Positions 1 to 8,289 of a DNA stretch of 64,000 bases are shown piece after piece; within the stretch, counting starts at the first letter, position 1, and the number at the start of each line of letters is the position of its first letter. Origin of the DNA: Rubricoccus sp963708165 (GTDB taxonomy: Bacteria; Bacteroidota; Rhodothermia; Rhodothermales; Rubricoccaceae); NCBI GenBank assembly GCA_963708165.1, contig OY970187.1:1798001-1862000 (forward strand), read 5' to 3'. A program made the position numbers and the translations under genes. The notes under the pieces are model-generated. The model was not told the DNA's origin and made no database searches. It saw nothing but the letters and a program-made list of their open reading frames with translations.

Positions 1-48
1 CGACGCGGTCGCCAGAGGCCGGGCCGCGGGGTCGCGGCCGCAGAGGGA

Positions 49-2268
49 TCAGCGCAGGATCACGAACTTGCCCGTCTCGGTCTCGCCGCTGTCGAGGTCC
101 TGGACGGAGAAGAGGTAGAGCCCGCTGGAGATGCGCAGCGAGTTGTCCGAGAGGATGTCCCAGGCGTGGACGCCGCCCGCGACCACGCGGTCGTCGGTGC
201 TGAAGTCCTCGAACCAGCGGATGTCGCCCGTCGCGTTCTGCGCGTCGTGGTCCATCTCGGCCACGATCTCGCCTGCGAGGGAGTAGACGCGGATTTGGGC
301 ACGCTCCGGGAGGTTGTAGAAGTAGAGCTTGCGCTGCGTCGAGAGCGGCCCGTCCCACGCCGACTGCACGCGGTACGGGTTGGGGAAGACGCCGGGCTTG
401 GCGCCCGTCCCGGCTTCGGTGCCGGGGAAGACGCGGACCGAGTTGCTGGTCTTGGACGACTCCAGCGGCAACAGGCCGCTGGCGACATCGCCTTCGTCGA
501 AGGCGGTCACGGCAAAGGCGTACTGCCAGCCGTCGAGCAGGCCTGCGGCCTCGAAGCGGTAGGCGTACGCGTTGGGATCGTCCTCAAACCGGACGGGTTC
601 GTCCAGGCGGATCGCGTCCAGGCCGTTGTTGAAGCCGACCTCGTTGCCGGGCGCGTCGTACTGCGCGATCAGGCCGGCGGCGCCGAGGATGTTGCCGTCG
701 CGGTCGTCGCCGGGATCGGAGCGGTAGATGCGGTAGCCCTCGAAATCGCGGCGGCCCGTGACCGGGTCGACCGAGTCTTCGGGGAAGGCGGTCCAGTAGA
801 GAATGGCTTTGCCCTGCTCTAGCTCCACGCGGAGCTGTGGGCTGCTCGGCGGCTCAGGAATGAGGTAGCGGTCCAGGATGCCGTTGTTGTTGATGTCCTC
901 GCCCGCGTCGAGCGCGCCGTTGTAGTTGGCGTCCTCGCCCGCGTAGGTCTCCTGCGCCCAGAAGACGTTGGTGCGGAGGTTTTGGCGCGAAGCGGGCGTG
1001 TCGGCCTCGCGGCCTACGGGCACGGTCTGGAACGGCTCAGGCTTGAGCGCGGCCACGAGCGCGAACGTCACCGTCACGCTCTCGCCAGAGGCGAGCGCGG
1101 CAAACGGGCCGACGGAGGTGAGGCCGATCCAGTTGCCCGAGGCCGTCCCGGCCTGCCCGTCGGTCTGGAGGCGGCCCAGCCCCTGACCGGCGCCGTAGAA
1201 GGCCTCGCGGGCGTTTTCGTCGTCGGGGAGGTAGCGCGTCTGCATCCGGTCGTAGCGCTCCAGGTCGTCTGAGGGGCGCGCGAGGGCGGGGTCTGGGTCG
1301 TTGCCGCCAAAGAGCCAGAAGCGCGGGTTGAAGCGAGGCAGGGGCAAGCCGAGCGCGGCGTACTCCGCGGCCACGTTGGGGTGGAAAAAGCGCCGTGCCG
1401 CCGGGCGGCCGTCGCCGCCGGGATCGCTCCAGTCCGCGCCCAGAAAGGCGATCGAGCCGTAGGTGTTCAGGCTCTCCTCTGGCCCGCCCGCGTTGAACGC
1501 GTAGGAGACGTACTGCGAGTCTGGGGTGGCGGTGCTGCCGTCCGCGTAGTTGGGGTAGCCGAAGACGCCTCTGGCGCCCTTGTTGAAGAACGCGCCGCCG
1601 CCCTCGGTCGTCGTCACCACGTTGCGCACCACCAGGTCATCCCACAAACCGACCCAGATGTCGGTCAGCGGGCCGCCGCTCACGTTCGTGATCTCGTACT
1701 CCACGATCACGAAGTACTCCGTAAACGGAAAGCTCCAGGCGTAGGAGGTCTGCTGCACGCTCAGGCCGAGCCGGTTTTGCACGTCGGGCAGCGGCGTGTT
1801 GGTGCCGGGCAGGAGCGCGAGCGTGTCGGAGTAGGCCGTGATAAAGTCCTGCTGGCTCGTCGCCAGAGGCGAGAAGAACGGCGAGGTCTGCAGCGACGAG
1901 CGGCGCTGGAAGGTGGCCTCTTGCGCGAACTCGAAGCCCGGCGCTCCGGGCGAGTAGCCGCCCGTAGAGGTGACGGCGCCCGTGCGAACGCTGATCACGC
2001 CGTCGGCGCGGCGCGCGCCGACCCACAGCCCGGCCTCGAAGAGGTGCTCGATGCCCGAGTTCAGCGGGTACTCGAACGATGGCAAACCGCTGGGGTCGTT
2101 GCGCACCGCGGGGCGCCCGAGCGTGCCCGCGTTGGTGACCGCGAGCCCGGTGTTGCCCACGTCGGTCGCGATGATCTCGAAGGGCTGGGCCGCACCCAGA
2201 GGCGCGAAGCACAGGGCCGCGATTCCAGCCAAGGCTGCGCGGCGGAGGAAAGCAAGAGAGAGAACCAA
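49..2268 (-). CDS. Secreted multidomain protein with T9SS-type C-terminal domain
   Basis: Function unknown; a large secreted or surface protein. From a TTG start at 2268 it would be about 739 aa and open with a clear signal peptide (LAGIAALCFAPLGAAQP). The frame stays open upstream to 2427, but that start overlaps the neighbouring gene and encodes an implausible Arg/Pro leader, so I prefer the shorter form. Around residue 455 there is a calcium-binding-like Asp/Asn stretch (DANYNGALDAGEDINNNG), then a fibronectin-III-like region with GYRIYRSDPG. The last ~95 residues (FPNPYR..., ending GKFVILR) form a FlgD/T9SS sorting-like domain. It follows another T9SS cargo gene on the same strand. Start uncertain. 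Confidence 0.75.
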   Translation of the reverse strand: MVLSLAFLRRAALAGIAALCFAPLGAAQPFEIIATDVGNTGLAVTNAGTLGRPAVRNDPSGLPSFEYPLNSGIEHLFEAGLWVGARRADGVISVRTGAVTSTGGYSPGAPGFEFAQEATFQRRSSLQTSPFFSPLATSQQDFITAYSDTLALLPGTNTPLPDVQNRLGLSVQQTSYAWSFPFTEYFVIVEYEITNVSGGPLTDIWVGLWDDLVVRNVVTTTEGGGAFFNKGARGVFGYPNYADGSTATPDSQYVSYAFNAGGPEESLNTYGSIAFLGADWSDPGGDGRPAARRFFHPNVAAEYAALGLPLPRFNPRFWLFGGNDPDPALARPSDDLERYDRMQTRYLPDDENAREAFYGAGQGLGRLQTDGQAGTASGNWIGLTSVGPFAALASGESVTVTFALVAALKPEPFQTVPVGREADTPASRQNLRTNVFWAQETYAGEDANYNGALDAGEDINNNGILDRYLIPEPPSSPQLRVELEQGKAILYWTAFPEDSVDPVTGRRDFEGYRIYRSDPGDDRDGNILGAAGLIAQYDAPGNEVGFNNGLDAIRLDEPVRFEDDPNAYAYRFEAAGLLDGWQYAFAVTAFDEGDVASGLLPLESSKTSNSVRVFPGTEAGTGAKPGVFPNPYRVQSAWDGPLSTQRKLYFYNLPERAQIRVYSLAGEIVAEMDHDAQNATGDIRWFEDFSTDDRVVAGGVHAWDILSDNSLRISSGLYLFSVQDLDSGETETGKFVILR

Positions 2269-2389
2269 CGGAGGCAGGGCCAGCGAGAAAACGGGTGCCC
2301 TCAGTATCGCAGCGCGCGAAAGGAGGGACAGCGAAGGTGGGATTGTCTTTGCGCAATCGGGAGGGCCATCCGGTGTGCCCTGCCGGAGG

Positions 2390-3577
2390 TTAGCGCGTGC
2401 GGACGAGCGTCTGCGCACGCACGGCACCTTGAGCTTCCAGGCGCACGACGTAGACGCCAGAGGCGAGCGCGCGGCCGTCGAGCGCGACCTCGTGCTCGCC
2501 CAGCGCGTAGGCGCCTCTGGCGGCGAAGACCTCGCGGCCGAGCGCGTCGAAGACGCTCAGGCGCACGTCCGAGGCGCGGTCGAGGCGGAAGCGCAGCGCC
2601 GTCGCCTCGCGGAAGGGGTGCGGCGCGGCAGGCAGCAGCGTCACGCCAGAGGCCTCTGGCGCTGTCTCGTTGGAGACGGGGGCGAGCGTAAAGCGCGCCA
2701 CGACGGGCAGGTGGTCAGACGTGGTGCTGGTGTAGCTGTCGACCGACGAAATGAGATCGAAGTAGCGATCGCCAGATTCCGAGAGGTAGCTCGCCGCGAG
2801 ATCCTGCGAGAAGAGGATGTGGTCCAGCGTGGTGCCGCTTGTGCAGGACGCGTTGCTGCAGAACGTGGGCGTATTGACGCGGTCGAGGTCGAACGTGGCG
2901 ATGGTGTAGCGCTCGGTGTCGCCGCGGTACGGGCGGTAGGGCGAGAGCGAGCCCGCGTTGGTGCTCACGTTGAGGCGGTCGTTGAAGTCGCCCAGGAGGA
3001 TCACGGCGCGGTCGCGCGCGATCTGGTCGTCCGTGTAGGCTTTGAGCACCTCGGCCGCGGCCACGCGGCGGTTGTAGGAGTCCGTATCGCCGCAGCACTT
3101 GGCGTGGATGTTGATCACGCGGATCTGCTGCGTGTCTCCGCCCACGCTCACGTTGGCGATCATCTGCAGCGGCAGCCGCCCGGCAAAGCTGAACTCGTTG
3201 CCGGCCAGGATGGTCTGCGTCGCCAGAGGCGTCACCACGCCCACACGGTAGATGTAGGCCAGCTTCTGTCCGCCGCCGCCGGTGCTGATCTCACCTGCAA
3301 AGCCGTCGTTCTGCAGGTTCTGGAGCAGCGCCTGGAAGTCGCCCGCGTCGGCGATCTCCTGAAACGCCCAGAGGTCGATGCCGGACTGGCGGACCACCTC
3401 GGCCACGTTGTCGATCTGGAGGGCATCGTCTGACGGCCCGCGGCTGTCGCTCCCGAACCACTCCACGTTCCAGGTCGCCACGTCGAACGTGTCGTCGGCG
3501 CCGCGTGCCGGGATCGTCTGTGCGAAGGCGCCGCTGGCGAGAAGGACAAAAGCAACACAAAGTGAAAGCAGGCGCAT
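2390..3577 (-). CDS. Secreted endonuclease/exonuclease/phosphatase-family protein with T9SS domain
   Basis: About 395 aa from the ATG at 3577, which opens with a signal peptide (MRLLSLCVAFVLLASGAFAQ); the upstream open frame to 3763 has no credible coding character. The EEP fold is shown by DVATWNVEWFG near residue 30, LLGDFNDRLN near 195 and SDHLPVVARF near 288, the metal and catalytic residues of DNase I-like phosphoesterases. A ~85-residue C-terminal sorting domain follows (LRFRLDRASDVRLSVFDALG..., ending QTLVRTR). Probably an extracellular nuclease or phosphodiesterase; substrate not predictable. It lies just upstream of the other T9SS cargo gene, and its 3' end overlaps only that gene's unlikely upstream extension. 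Confidence 0.85.
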   Translation of the reverse strand: MRLLSLCVAFVLLASGAFAQTIPARGADDTFDVATWNVEWFGSDSRGPSDDALQIDNVAEVVRQSGIDLWAFQEIADAGDFQALLQNLQNDGFAGEISTGGGGQKLAYIYRVGVVTPLATQTILAGNEFSFAGRLPLQMIANVSVGGDTQQIRVINIHAKCCGDTDSYNRRVAAAEVLKAYTDDQIARDRAVILLGDFNDRLNVSTNAGSLSPYRPYRGDTERYTIATFDLDRVNTPTFCSNASCTSGTTLDHILFSQDLAASYLSESGDRYFDLISSVDSYTSTTSDHLPVVARFTLAPVSNETAPEASGVTLLPAAPHPFREATALRFRLDRASDVRLSVFDALGREVFAARGAYALGEHEVALDGRALASGVYVVRLEAQGAVRAQTLVRTR

Positions 3578-3974
3578 CAGGACCGGAGCGGTGGGGCCTC
3601 CGAATGTATGCGGTCTGGTGCGCGAGTCCAGGCCGTTCCCGTCTTCTTCGCGCGGCTCGCGGAAGCGCTTTGCGGCGCGTCTCGCCAGAGGCCTCTGGCG
3701 GAGCCCTGCCAAACCCACCCCCTCCTCCCTGCGGGCGTCTCCCGAGGTGAGCAGGGCCGTCAAGTGCTGGCTCGAATCCCTCCTACGGCGTCATTCCCGC
3801 CTACGCGGGAACGACGGCGATGTGGGTTCAGCGGCCCTGCGTGAAAAACGTACCAGCCCTCCCTGAAGGAATGCGTCCTCTGGCGCCAGAGGCTCGCACC
3901 GCTAGAAGCCCCGCCAGGCCGCTGGCGTCGCTACGCGAGGGCGGCACTAGCTTGCCGCTCCTCTCCGCACGCAC
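3578..3974. other. Intergenic region without a gene
   Basis: About 400 bp between two divergent genes. I see no credible gene. It holds several copies of the CGCCAGAGGC repeat in both orientations (for example an inverted pair near 3684 and another near 3880) and the 28-bp hairpin at 3789. Promoters for both flanking genes must lie here, but I could not define one. Confidence 0.6.
3789..3816. repeat. GTCATTCCCGC-type inverted repeat
   Basis: A 12-bp stem with one mismatch and a 4-nt loop (arms CGTCATTCCCGC and GCGGGAACGACG). Similar GTCATTCCCGC hairpins are scattered in intergenic DNA of many unrelated bacteria. It is unrelated to the CGCCAGAGGC family that dominates this window. Confidence 0.6.
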
Positions 3975-4412
3975 ATGAGCGCCCGTCCCGCCGTCCTCGT
4001 CCTCAACGGCCCGAACCTCAACCGCTTGGGCCTCCGCGAGCCCGAGATCTACGGCGCGATGACGCTCGCCGACCTCGAAACCGGGTTGCGCAAAGACTTT
4101 CCCGATCTCGCGCTCCGCTTCGAGCAGCACAACAACGAAGGCAACCTCGTGGACGCGCTGCACAACGCCGACACCGTCGAGACGGCGGGCGTGGTGTTCA
4201 ACGCCGGGGGCTACACGCACACCTCGGTCGTGCTGCGCGATGCCATTCTGTCGATTTCCACGCCCGTCGTGGAGGTGCACATCTCGAACGTGTACGCTCG
4301 CGAGAGCTTCCGGCACACGTCGATGCTCGCGCCGGTCTGCTCGGGCGTGATCGCGGGCTTCGGCGTGGAGAGCTACCGCATGGGAGTCAAGCACTTCGCC
4401 GGCTGGTCGTGA
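3975..4412 (+). CDS. aroQ: 3-dehydroquinate dehydratase, type II
   Basis: Converts 3-dehydroquinate to 3-dehydroshikimate in the shikimate pathway, in the cytoplasm. At 145 aa it has the normal length of the dodecameric type II enzyme. Visible motifs are LNGPNLNRLGLREPEIYG (residues 10-27, active-site lid with the catalytic Tyr), EGNLVD (about 55), FNAGGYTHTSVVLRDAI (about 74-90) and VEVHISNVYARESFRHTS (about 97-114, with the catalytic His). The stop overlaps the GTG start of murJ by four bases, so the two genes are co-transcribed and probably translationally coupled. Confidence 0.96.
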   Translation: MSARPAVLVLNGPNLNRLGLREPEIYGAMTLADLETGLRKDFPDLALRFEQHNNEGNLVDALHNADTVETAGVVFNAGGYTHTSVVLRDAILSISTPVVEVHISNVYARESFRHTSMLAPVCSGVIAGFGVESYRMGVKHFAGWS

Positions 4413-6250
4413 GCAGCACCCCCGAGGACGCCTCTGGCGCCGAGCCCGGCGACGAACCGCTCGACCCTTCCGGAGGACCCGGCGCGGTCTCCTCCGATTC
4501 CGAGGCCACGCCAGAGCCCAACGTGGAAGCGGCCATGGACGCCGAGGCGGCACAGGAAGACGCGCCAGAGGCCTCTGGCGGAAGTGCTGCCGGACTGGTG
4601 GCTGCGGGCATCTTCGCGAGCCGCGTGATTGGGCTCGTCCGTGACCGCATCATCGGCTATTTCTTCGGCGTCGGCGCGTTTTCCGACGTGTACCGGCTGG
4701 GACTGCGCGCGCCCAACCTGCTGCAAAACCTGCTGGGCGAGGGCACGCTGAGTGCGGCATTCATCCCCATCTACAGCCGGATGGTGGAGAACGGGCGCGA
4801 GGAAGACGCGGGGCGCTTTGCAGGCGCGGTGCTCGGGCTTCTGGCGGTGGTGGCCTTCGGCATTGCGCTGCTGGGCGTGATCTTCGCCGACGTGATTGTG
4901 GGCGTGCTCCAGCCGGGATGGCTGGGGGACGCGGAAGCCTTCGCCAGAGGCGAGATCGCGGTCAACCGTTACGAACTGGCGGTCACGGTTGTGCGGCTCG
5001 CGTTTCCGATGACGGCCGTCCTGGTGCTGAGCGCGTGGGCGCTGGGCATCCTCAACAGCCATCGCAAGTTTCTGCTGTCGTATTTCGCGCCTGTGGCCTG
5101 GAATGTGGCGCTGCTGGTGGCGCTGGGCGTCGGCGCGTTTCTCTACTTCGAAGACCCTCTGGCAGTGGGCGAACTGGACGTGGTGCCAACGGACGCGCTG
5201 TCCAAGCTGCTCATCGCGCTGTTTGTTGGCGGCGTCGCGGGTGGCATCCTGCAGTTTGGCGTTCAGTTGCCGACCGTTTTCCGCGTGATGAAGGGCTTTC
5301 GCCTGAGCGTATCGACGGCCGTCCCCGGTGTGCAAGAAGGCATCAAGGCGTTTGTGCCGGTCGTGCTGGGGCGCGGCGCCTATCAGCTTTCGGGCTATCT
5401 AGACATCTTCCTCTCCAGCTTTCTGGCCGCTGGCGCCCTCGCGGCGCTGGGCTACGCCCAGACCCTGTACCTGCTGCCGATCTCGCTCTTCGGCATGAGC
5501 GTGGCTGCGAGCGAACTGCCCGAGCTGTCTCGCATCTCGAAGACGGAACTGGGCACCTTCCTGGAGCGCGTACGCGGCTCATTGGCGCAGATCATGTACT
5601 TGGTCATCCCGACGGTCGTGGGCTACCTCGTGTTTGGCTATCTGGTGGTCGGCGTGCTGTACCAGACGGGCAGCTTCGGCGTGGACGATACCTGGCTCGT
5701 CTATCTGGTGCTCGCAGCCTATACCGTCGGACTCGCGGCGACGACGGCTAGCCGCTTGCTCCAAAACGCATTCTACGCGCTCGATGACACCAAGACGCCC
5801 GCGCGCATCGCGGTCTGGCGCGTCGTCATCTCCGCCATCGTGGGCTCGGCGCTGATGCTGGTCTTCGACCGGTTCAGTGTCTTCGAGGTGATCGGCGTGG
5901 CGAGCGAGGGCGAGCCGCTGCGCATGGGCGCGGTCGGCCTGGCGCTGGGATCGGCCGCTGGCGGCTGGATCGAGCTCTGGCGGCTGGTGCTCGCGCTCAA
6001 AAAGCAGGCGCCGGACTTTGCGCTGCCGTGGGGCCGCGCGGCTCGGATGACCGGCCTCGCGCTTCTGTCGGCCGTTCCAGCGGGGCTCATCTACGCGTTC
6101 GTGCCTCTGGCGGCCCTGCCCATCTGGCTCTATGGTGCGGGCGTGCTGGCGGTCTTCGGGCTGGGCTACCTCGCGCTGGGCCACGTGCTCGGCTTCCCCG
6201 AGGGCGATGCATGGACGGGAAAGTTCTTGCGCCGGTTTAAGAAGTCCTAG
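4409..6250 (+). CDS. murJ: MurJ/MviN lipid II flippase
   Basis: Moves lipid II across the inner membrane for peptidoglycan synthesis. The protein is 613 aa with about 14 membrane segments; GIFASRVIGLVRDRIIGYFF near residue 70 and NLLGEGTLSAAFIPIYSRM near 105 are MurJ signatures, and LLQNAFYALDDTKTPARIAV near 445 is the conserved late motif. GTG start inside the aroQ stop. Unusual: residues 1-55 are an acidic Pro/Glu/Ala/Ser-rich extension ahead of the first helix, written partly by copies of the window-wide repeat (DASGA, PEASGG). A downstream start inside this leader cannot be excluded. Confidence 0.94.
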   Translation: MSSTPEDASGAEPGDEPLDPSGGPGAVSSDSEATPEPNVEAAMDAEAAQEDAPEASGGSAAGLVAAGIFASRVIGLVRDRIIGYFFGVGAFSDVYRLGLRAPNLLQNLLGEGTLSAAFIPIYSRMVENGREEDAGRFAGAVLGLLAVVAFGIALLGVIFADVIVGVLQPGWLGDAEAFARGEIAVNRYELAVTVVRLAFPMTAVLVLSAWALGILNSHRKFLLSYFAPVAWNVALLVALGVGAFLYFEDPLAVGELDVVPTDALSKLLIALFVGGVAGGILQFGVQLPTVFRVMKGFRLSVSTAVPGVQEGIKAFVPVVLGRGAYQLSGYLDIFLSSFLAAGALAALGYAQTLYLLPISLFGMSVAASELPELSRISKTELGTFLERVRGSLAQIMYLVIPTVVGYLVFGYLVVGVLYQTGSFGVDDTWLVYLVLAAYTVGLAATTASRLLQNAFYALDDTKTPARIAVWRVVISAIVGSALMLVFDRFSVFEVIGVASEGEPLRMGAVGLALGSAAGGWIELWRLVLALKKQAPDFALPWGRAARMTGLALLSAVPAGLIYAFVPLAALPIWLYGAGVLAVFGLGYLALGHVLGFPEGDAWTGKFLRRFKKS

Positions 6251-6333
6251 CGCCAGAGGCAGGTCTCGCCAGAGGCAGGTCTCGCCGAGAGGCAGGTCTC
6301 GCCAGAGGCAGGTCTCGCCAGAGGCCTCTGGCG
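6251..6333 (+). repeat. Tandem array of the CGCCAGAGGC repeat
   Basis: Immediately after the murJ stop, a 16-bp unit CGCCAGAGGCAGGTCT is repeated four times (third copy one base longer, CGCCGAGAGG), and the array ends in the 18-bp palindrome CGCCAGAGGCCTCTGGCG. It is the only place in the window where the dispersed 10-mer has become a true tandem repeat. It sits between genes on the same strand and may act as a terminator. Confidence 0.9.
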
Positions 6334-6402
6334 CGAGGGGCCGATCCGCAGGCCCGCCAGAGGCGCTTCGTAGGTTTCGCGCGCACCCCCACCCGCCGAC
6401 CG

Positions 6403-8157
6403 ATGAAGCTCGCCCCGCTCCTCCTTCTGCCTCTGGCGGCGCTCGCCGTCCTCGCGGGCTGCCGCGCCGAGAGCGCGCCGTCCGTCAGCCCCACCGCTAC
6501 GACCGACGGCCTGACGCCCCAGGAGGACTCGGTCCTCGTCGCCAAGCTCGCGCAGTACACGACCGTCCGGCTGGACGCCGACCTCTCGGGCCTGAGCGAC
6601 AGCACGCGCGCCATGATCCCGCTGCTCATCCAGGCCGCGCAGGCCATGGACGAGGTGTTCTGGATGCAGGCCTATCCCGGCGACAAAGACTCGCTGCTGG
6701 CCAGCCTGGACAGCGAGGCCGCGCGCCGCTACGTCGAGATCAACTACGGGCCGTGGGACCGGCTGGACGGCAACACGCCGTTCCTGCCGGGCGTCGGCCC
6801 GAAGCCGCTCGGCGCCAACCTCTACCCGCGCGGCGCCACGCCAGAGGCCATCCGCGAGGCCGCTGACCTCTACCCGGAGCGCCAGTTGCTCAGTCTCTAC
6901 ACGCTCGTTCGGCGCAACGCCAGAGGCCGCCTGACCGGCGTGCCGTACCACGAGGTCTTCGCTGAGCAGCACGGGCGCGCGGCAAGCCTCTTGCGCCAGG
7001 CCGCGGCGCTGGCGGCGGACCCTGGCCTCAAGGCCTACCTGGAACTCCGTGCCGACGCCCTCGAAACTGGCGATTACCAGCCCAGCGACCTCGCGTGGAT
7101 GGACATGCGCGACAACCCGCTGGACGTGATCATCGGCCCCATCGAAACGTATGAGGACCAATTGATGGGCTTCAAGGCTACGCACGAGGCGTATGTGCTG
7201 CTCAAGGACCCGGAGTGGAGCGCGCGGCTCCAGCGCTACGCCGCGCTTCTCCCAGAGCTTCAGCGCGGCCTGCCGGTGGACAGCCTGTACAAGACTGAGA
7301 CGCCCGGGACCGACGCCGACCTGGGCGCCTACGACGTGCTCTACGCCGCGGGCGAGGCCAATGTTGGCAGCAAAACCATCGCGATCAACCTGCCCAACGA
7401 TGAGCAGGTGCAGCTCGAAAAGGGGAGCCGACGCCTTCAGCTCAAAAACGCCATGCGCGCCAAGTTCGACCGCATCCTGCGGCCCATTACGGAGAACCTG
7501 ATCGTGGAAGACCAGCAGGCCAACGTCACGTTCGAGGCCTTTTTCGGCAACACGATGTTCCACGAAGTGGCGCATGGCCTGGGCATCAAGAACACCGTCG
7601 GCGGGAATGGGACCGTTCGCGAGGCGCTGCGCGACTACGCCAGCTCCATCGAGGAGGGCAAAGCGGACGTGCTGGGCCTGTACATGGTGACGAGCCTCGT
7701 CGAGCGCGGCGAGTGGACCGAGGCGCCTCTGGCGGATCACTACGTCACGTTCGTGGCGAGCATCTTCCGCAGCATCCGCTTCGGCGCGAGCAGCGCGCAC
7801 GGCCGTGCCAACCTCGTGCGCTTCAACTACTTCGTGGAGCAGGGCGCGATCACGCAAGAGGCCGACGGCCGCTGGCGCGTCAACCTGAACATCATCGCGC
7901 GGGCGACGGATAGCCTCTCGCGCGACATTCTCACGCTCCAGGGCGACGGGGACTACGAGGCGGTAGCCGCCTTCTCGGAGCAGTACGGCGCGCTTCCGAC
8001 GGCTCTCACCGCCAGCCTGGACGGCCTCGCCGCGGCGGGCATCCCCGTGGACGTGGTGTACGAACAGGGCGTGGACGTGCTGGGGCTCGCGCCAGAGGCG
8101 CAACCCGCCGGGGCGCAACCCGCCGGGGCGCAACCCGCCGGGACCTCTGGCGAGTGA
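6403..8157 (+). CDS. M49 (dipeptidyl peptidase III)-like zinc metallopeptidase lipoprotein
   Basis: 584 aa starting with a lipoprotein signal (LAALAVLAGC, lipid-modified Cys near residue 20), so probably anchored in the periplasm or outer membrane. MFHEVAHGLGIKNT near residue 385 supplies HExxH zinc ligands, and IEEGKADVLGLYM near 415 supplies the third ligand in the EE-x-K/R-AD form typical of peptidase family M49. Likely removes dipeptides from peptides. Classical DPP III has HExxGH, one residue longer; the pentapeptide seen here resembles a bacterial subgroup. The C-terminus has three exact AQPAG repeats (a 15-bp unit at 8098-8142) followed by TSGE. Confidence 0.85.
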   Translation: MKLAPLLLLPLAALAVLAGCRAESAPSVSPTATTDGLTPQEDSVLVAKLAQYTTVRLDADLSGLSDSTRAMIPLLIQAAQAMDEVFWMQAYPGDKDSLLASLDSEAARRYVEINYGPWDRLDGNTPFLPGVGPKPLGANLYPRGATPEAIREAADLYPERQLLSLYTLVRRNARGRLTGVPYHEVFAEQHGRAASLLRQAAALAADPGLKAYLELRADALETGDYQPSDLAWMDMRDNPLDVIIGPIETYEDQLMGFKATHEAYVLLKDPEWSARLQRYAALLPELQRGLPVDSLYKTETPGTDADLGAYDVLYAAGEANVGSKTIAINLPNDEQVQLEKGSRRLQLKNAMRAKFDRILRPITENLIVEDQQANVTFEAFFGNTMFHEVAHGLGIKNTVGGNGTVREALRDYASSIEEGKADVLGLYMVTSLVERGEWTEAPLADHYVTFVASIFRSIRFGASSAHGRANLVRFNYFVEQGAITQEADGRWRVNLNIIARATDSLSRDILTLQGDGDYEAVAAFSEQYGALPTALTASLDGLAAAGIPVDVVYEQGVDVLGLAPEAQPAGAQPAGAQPAGTSGE

Positions 8158-8187
8158 TCGGTGGACGGCGCCCCGGTGGTGTGATCT

Positions 8188-8289
8188 GTAGGGACACCAT
8201 GCATGGTGTCCTTGCCGCGAGAGGACGCCTGTGCCTCTGGCGCCAGAGGCCTACGCTCGCCAGCAGCGGCGTATGCGATACGCCCCTAC
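8188..8289. repeat. GTAGGG...CCCTAC-bounded palindromic element, copy 1
   Basis: A 102-bp element opening with GTAGGG and a 20-bp perfect palindrome (GGACACCATGCATGGTGTCC, 8192-8211) and closing with a hairpin, GGCGTATGCGATACGCC, then CCCTAC. A perfect GCCTCTGGCGCCAGAGGC pair lies in its middle. The last bases supply the TAG stop of the reverse-strand TonB receptor gene. The copy at 29504 has the same ends. Confidence 0.75.

Noticed and set aside
1381..3433. Several long plus-strand open frames in the first 4 kb
   Set aside because: They are shadows of the two reverse-strand T9SS genes; high GC leaves few stops in antisense frames. They contain Arg-rich sequence with no domains.
6251..6333. 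Possible CRISPR array
   Set aside because: The repeat unit is contiguous (16-17 bp) with no unique spacers and no cas genes nearby.
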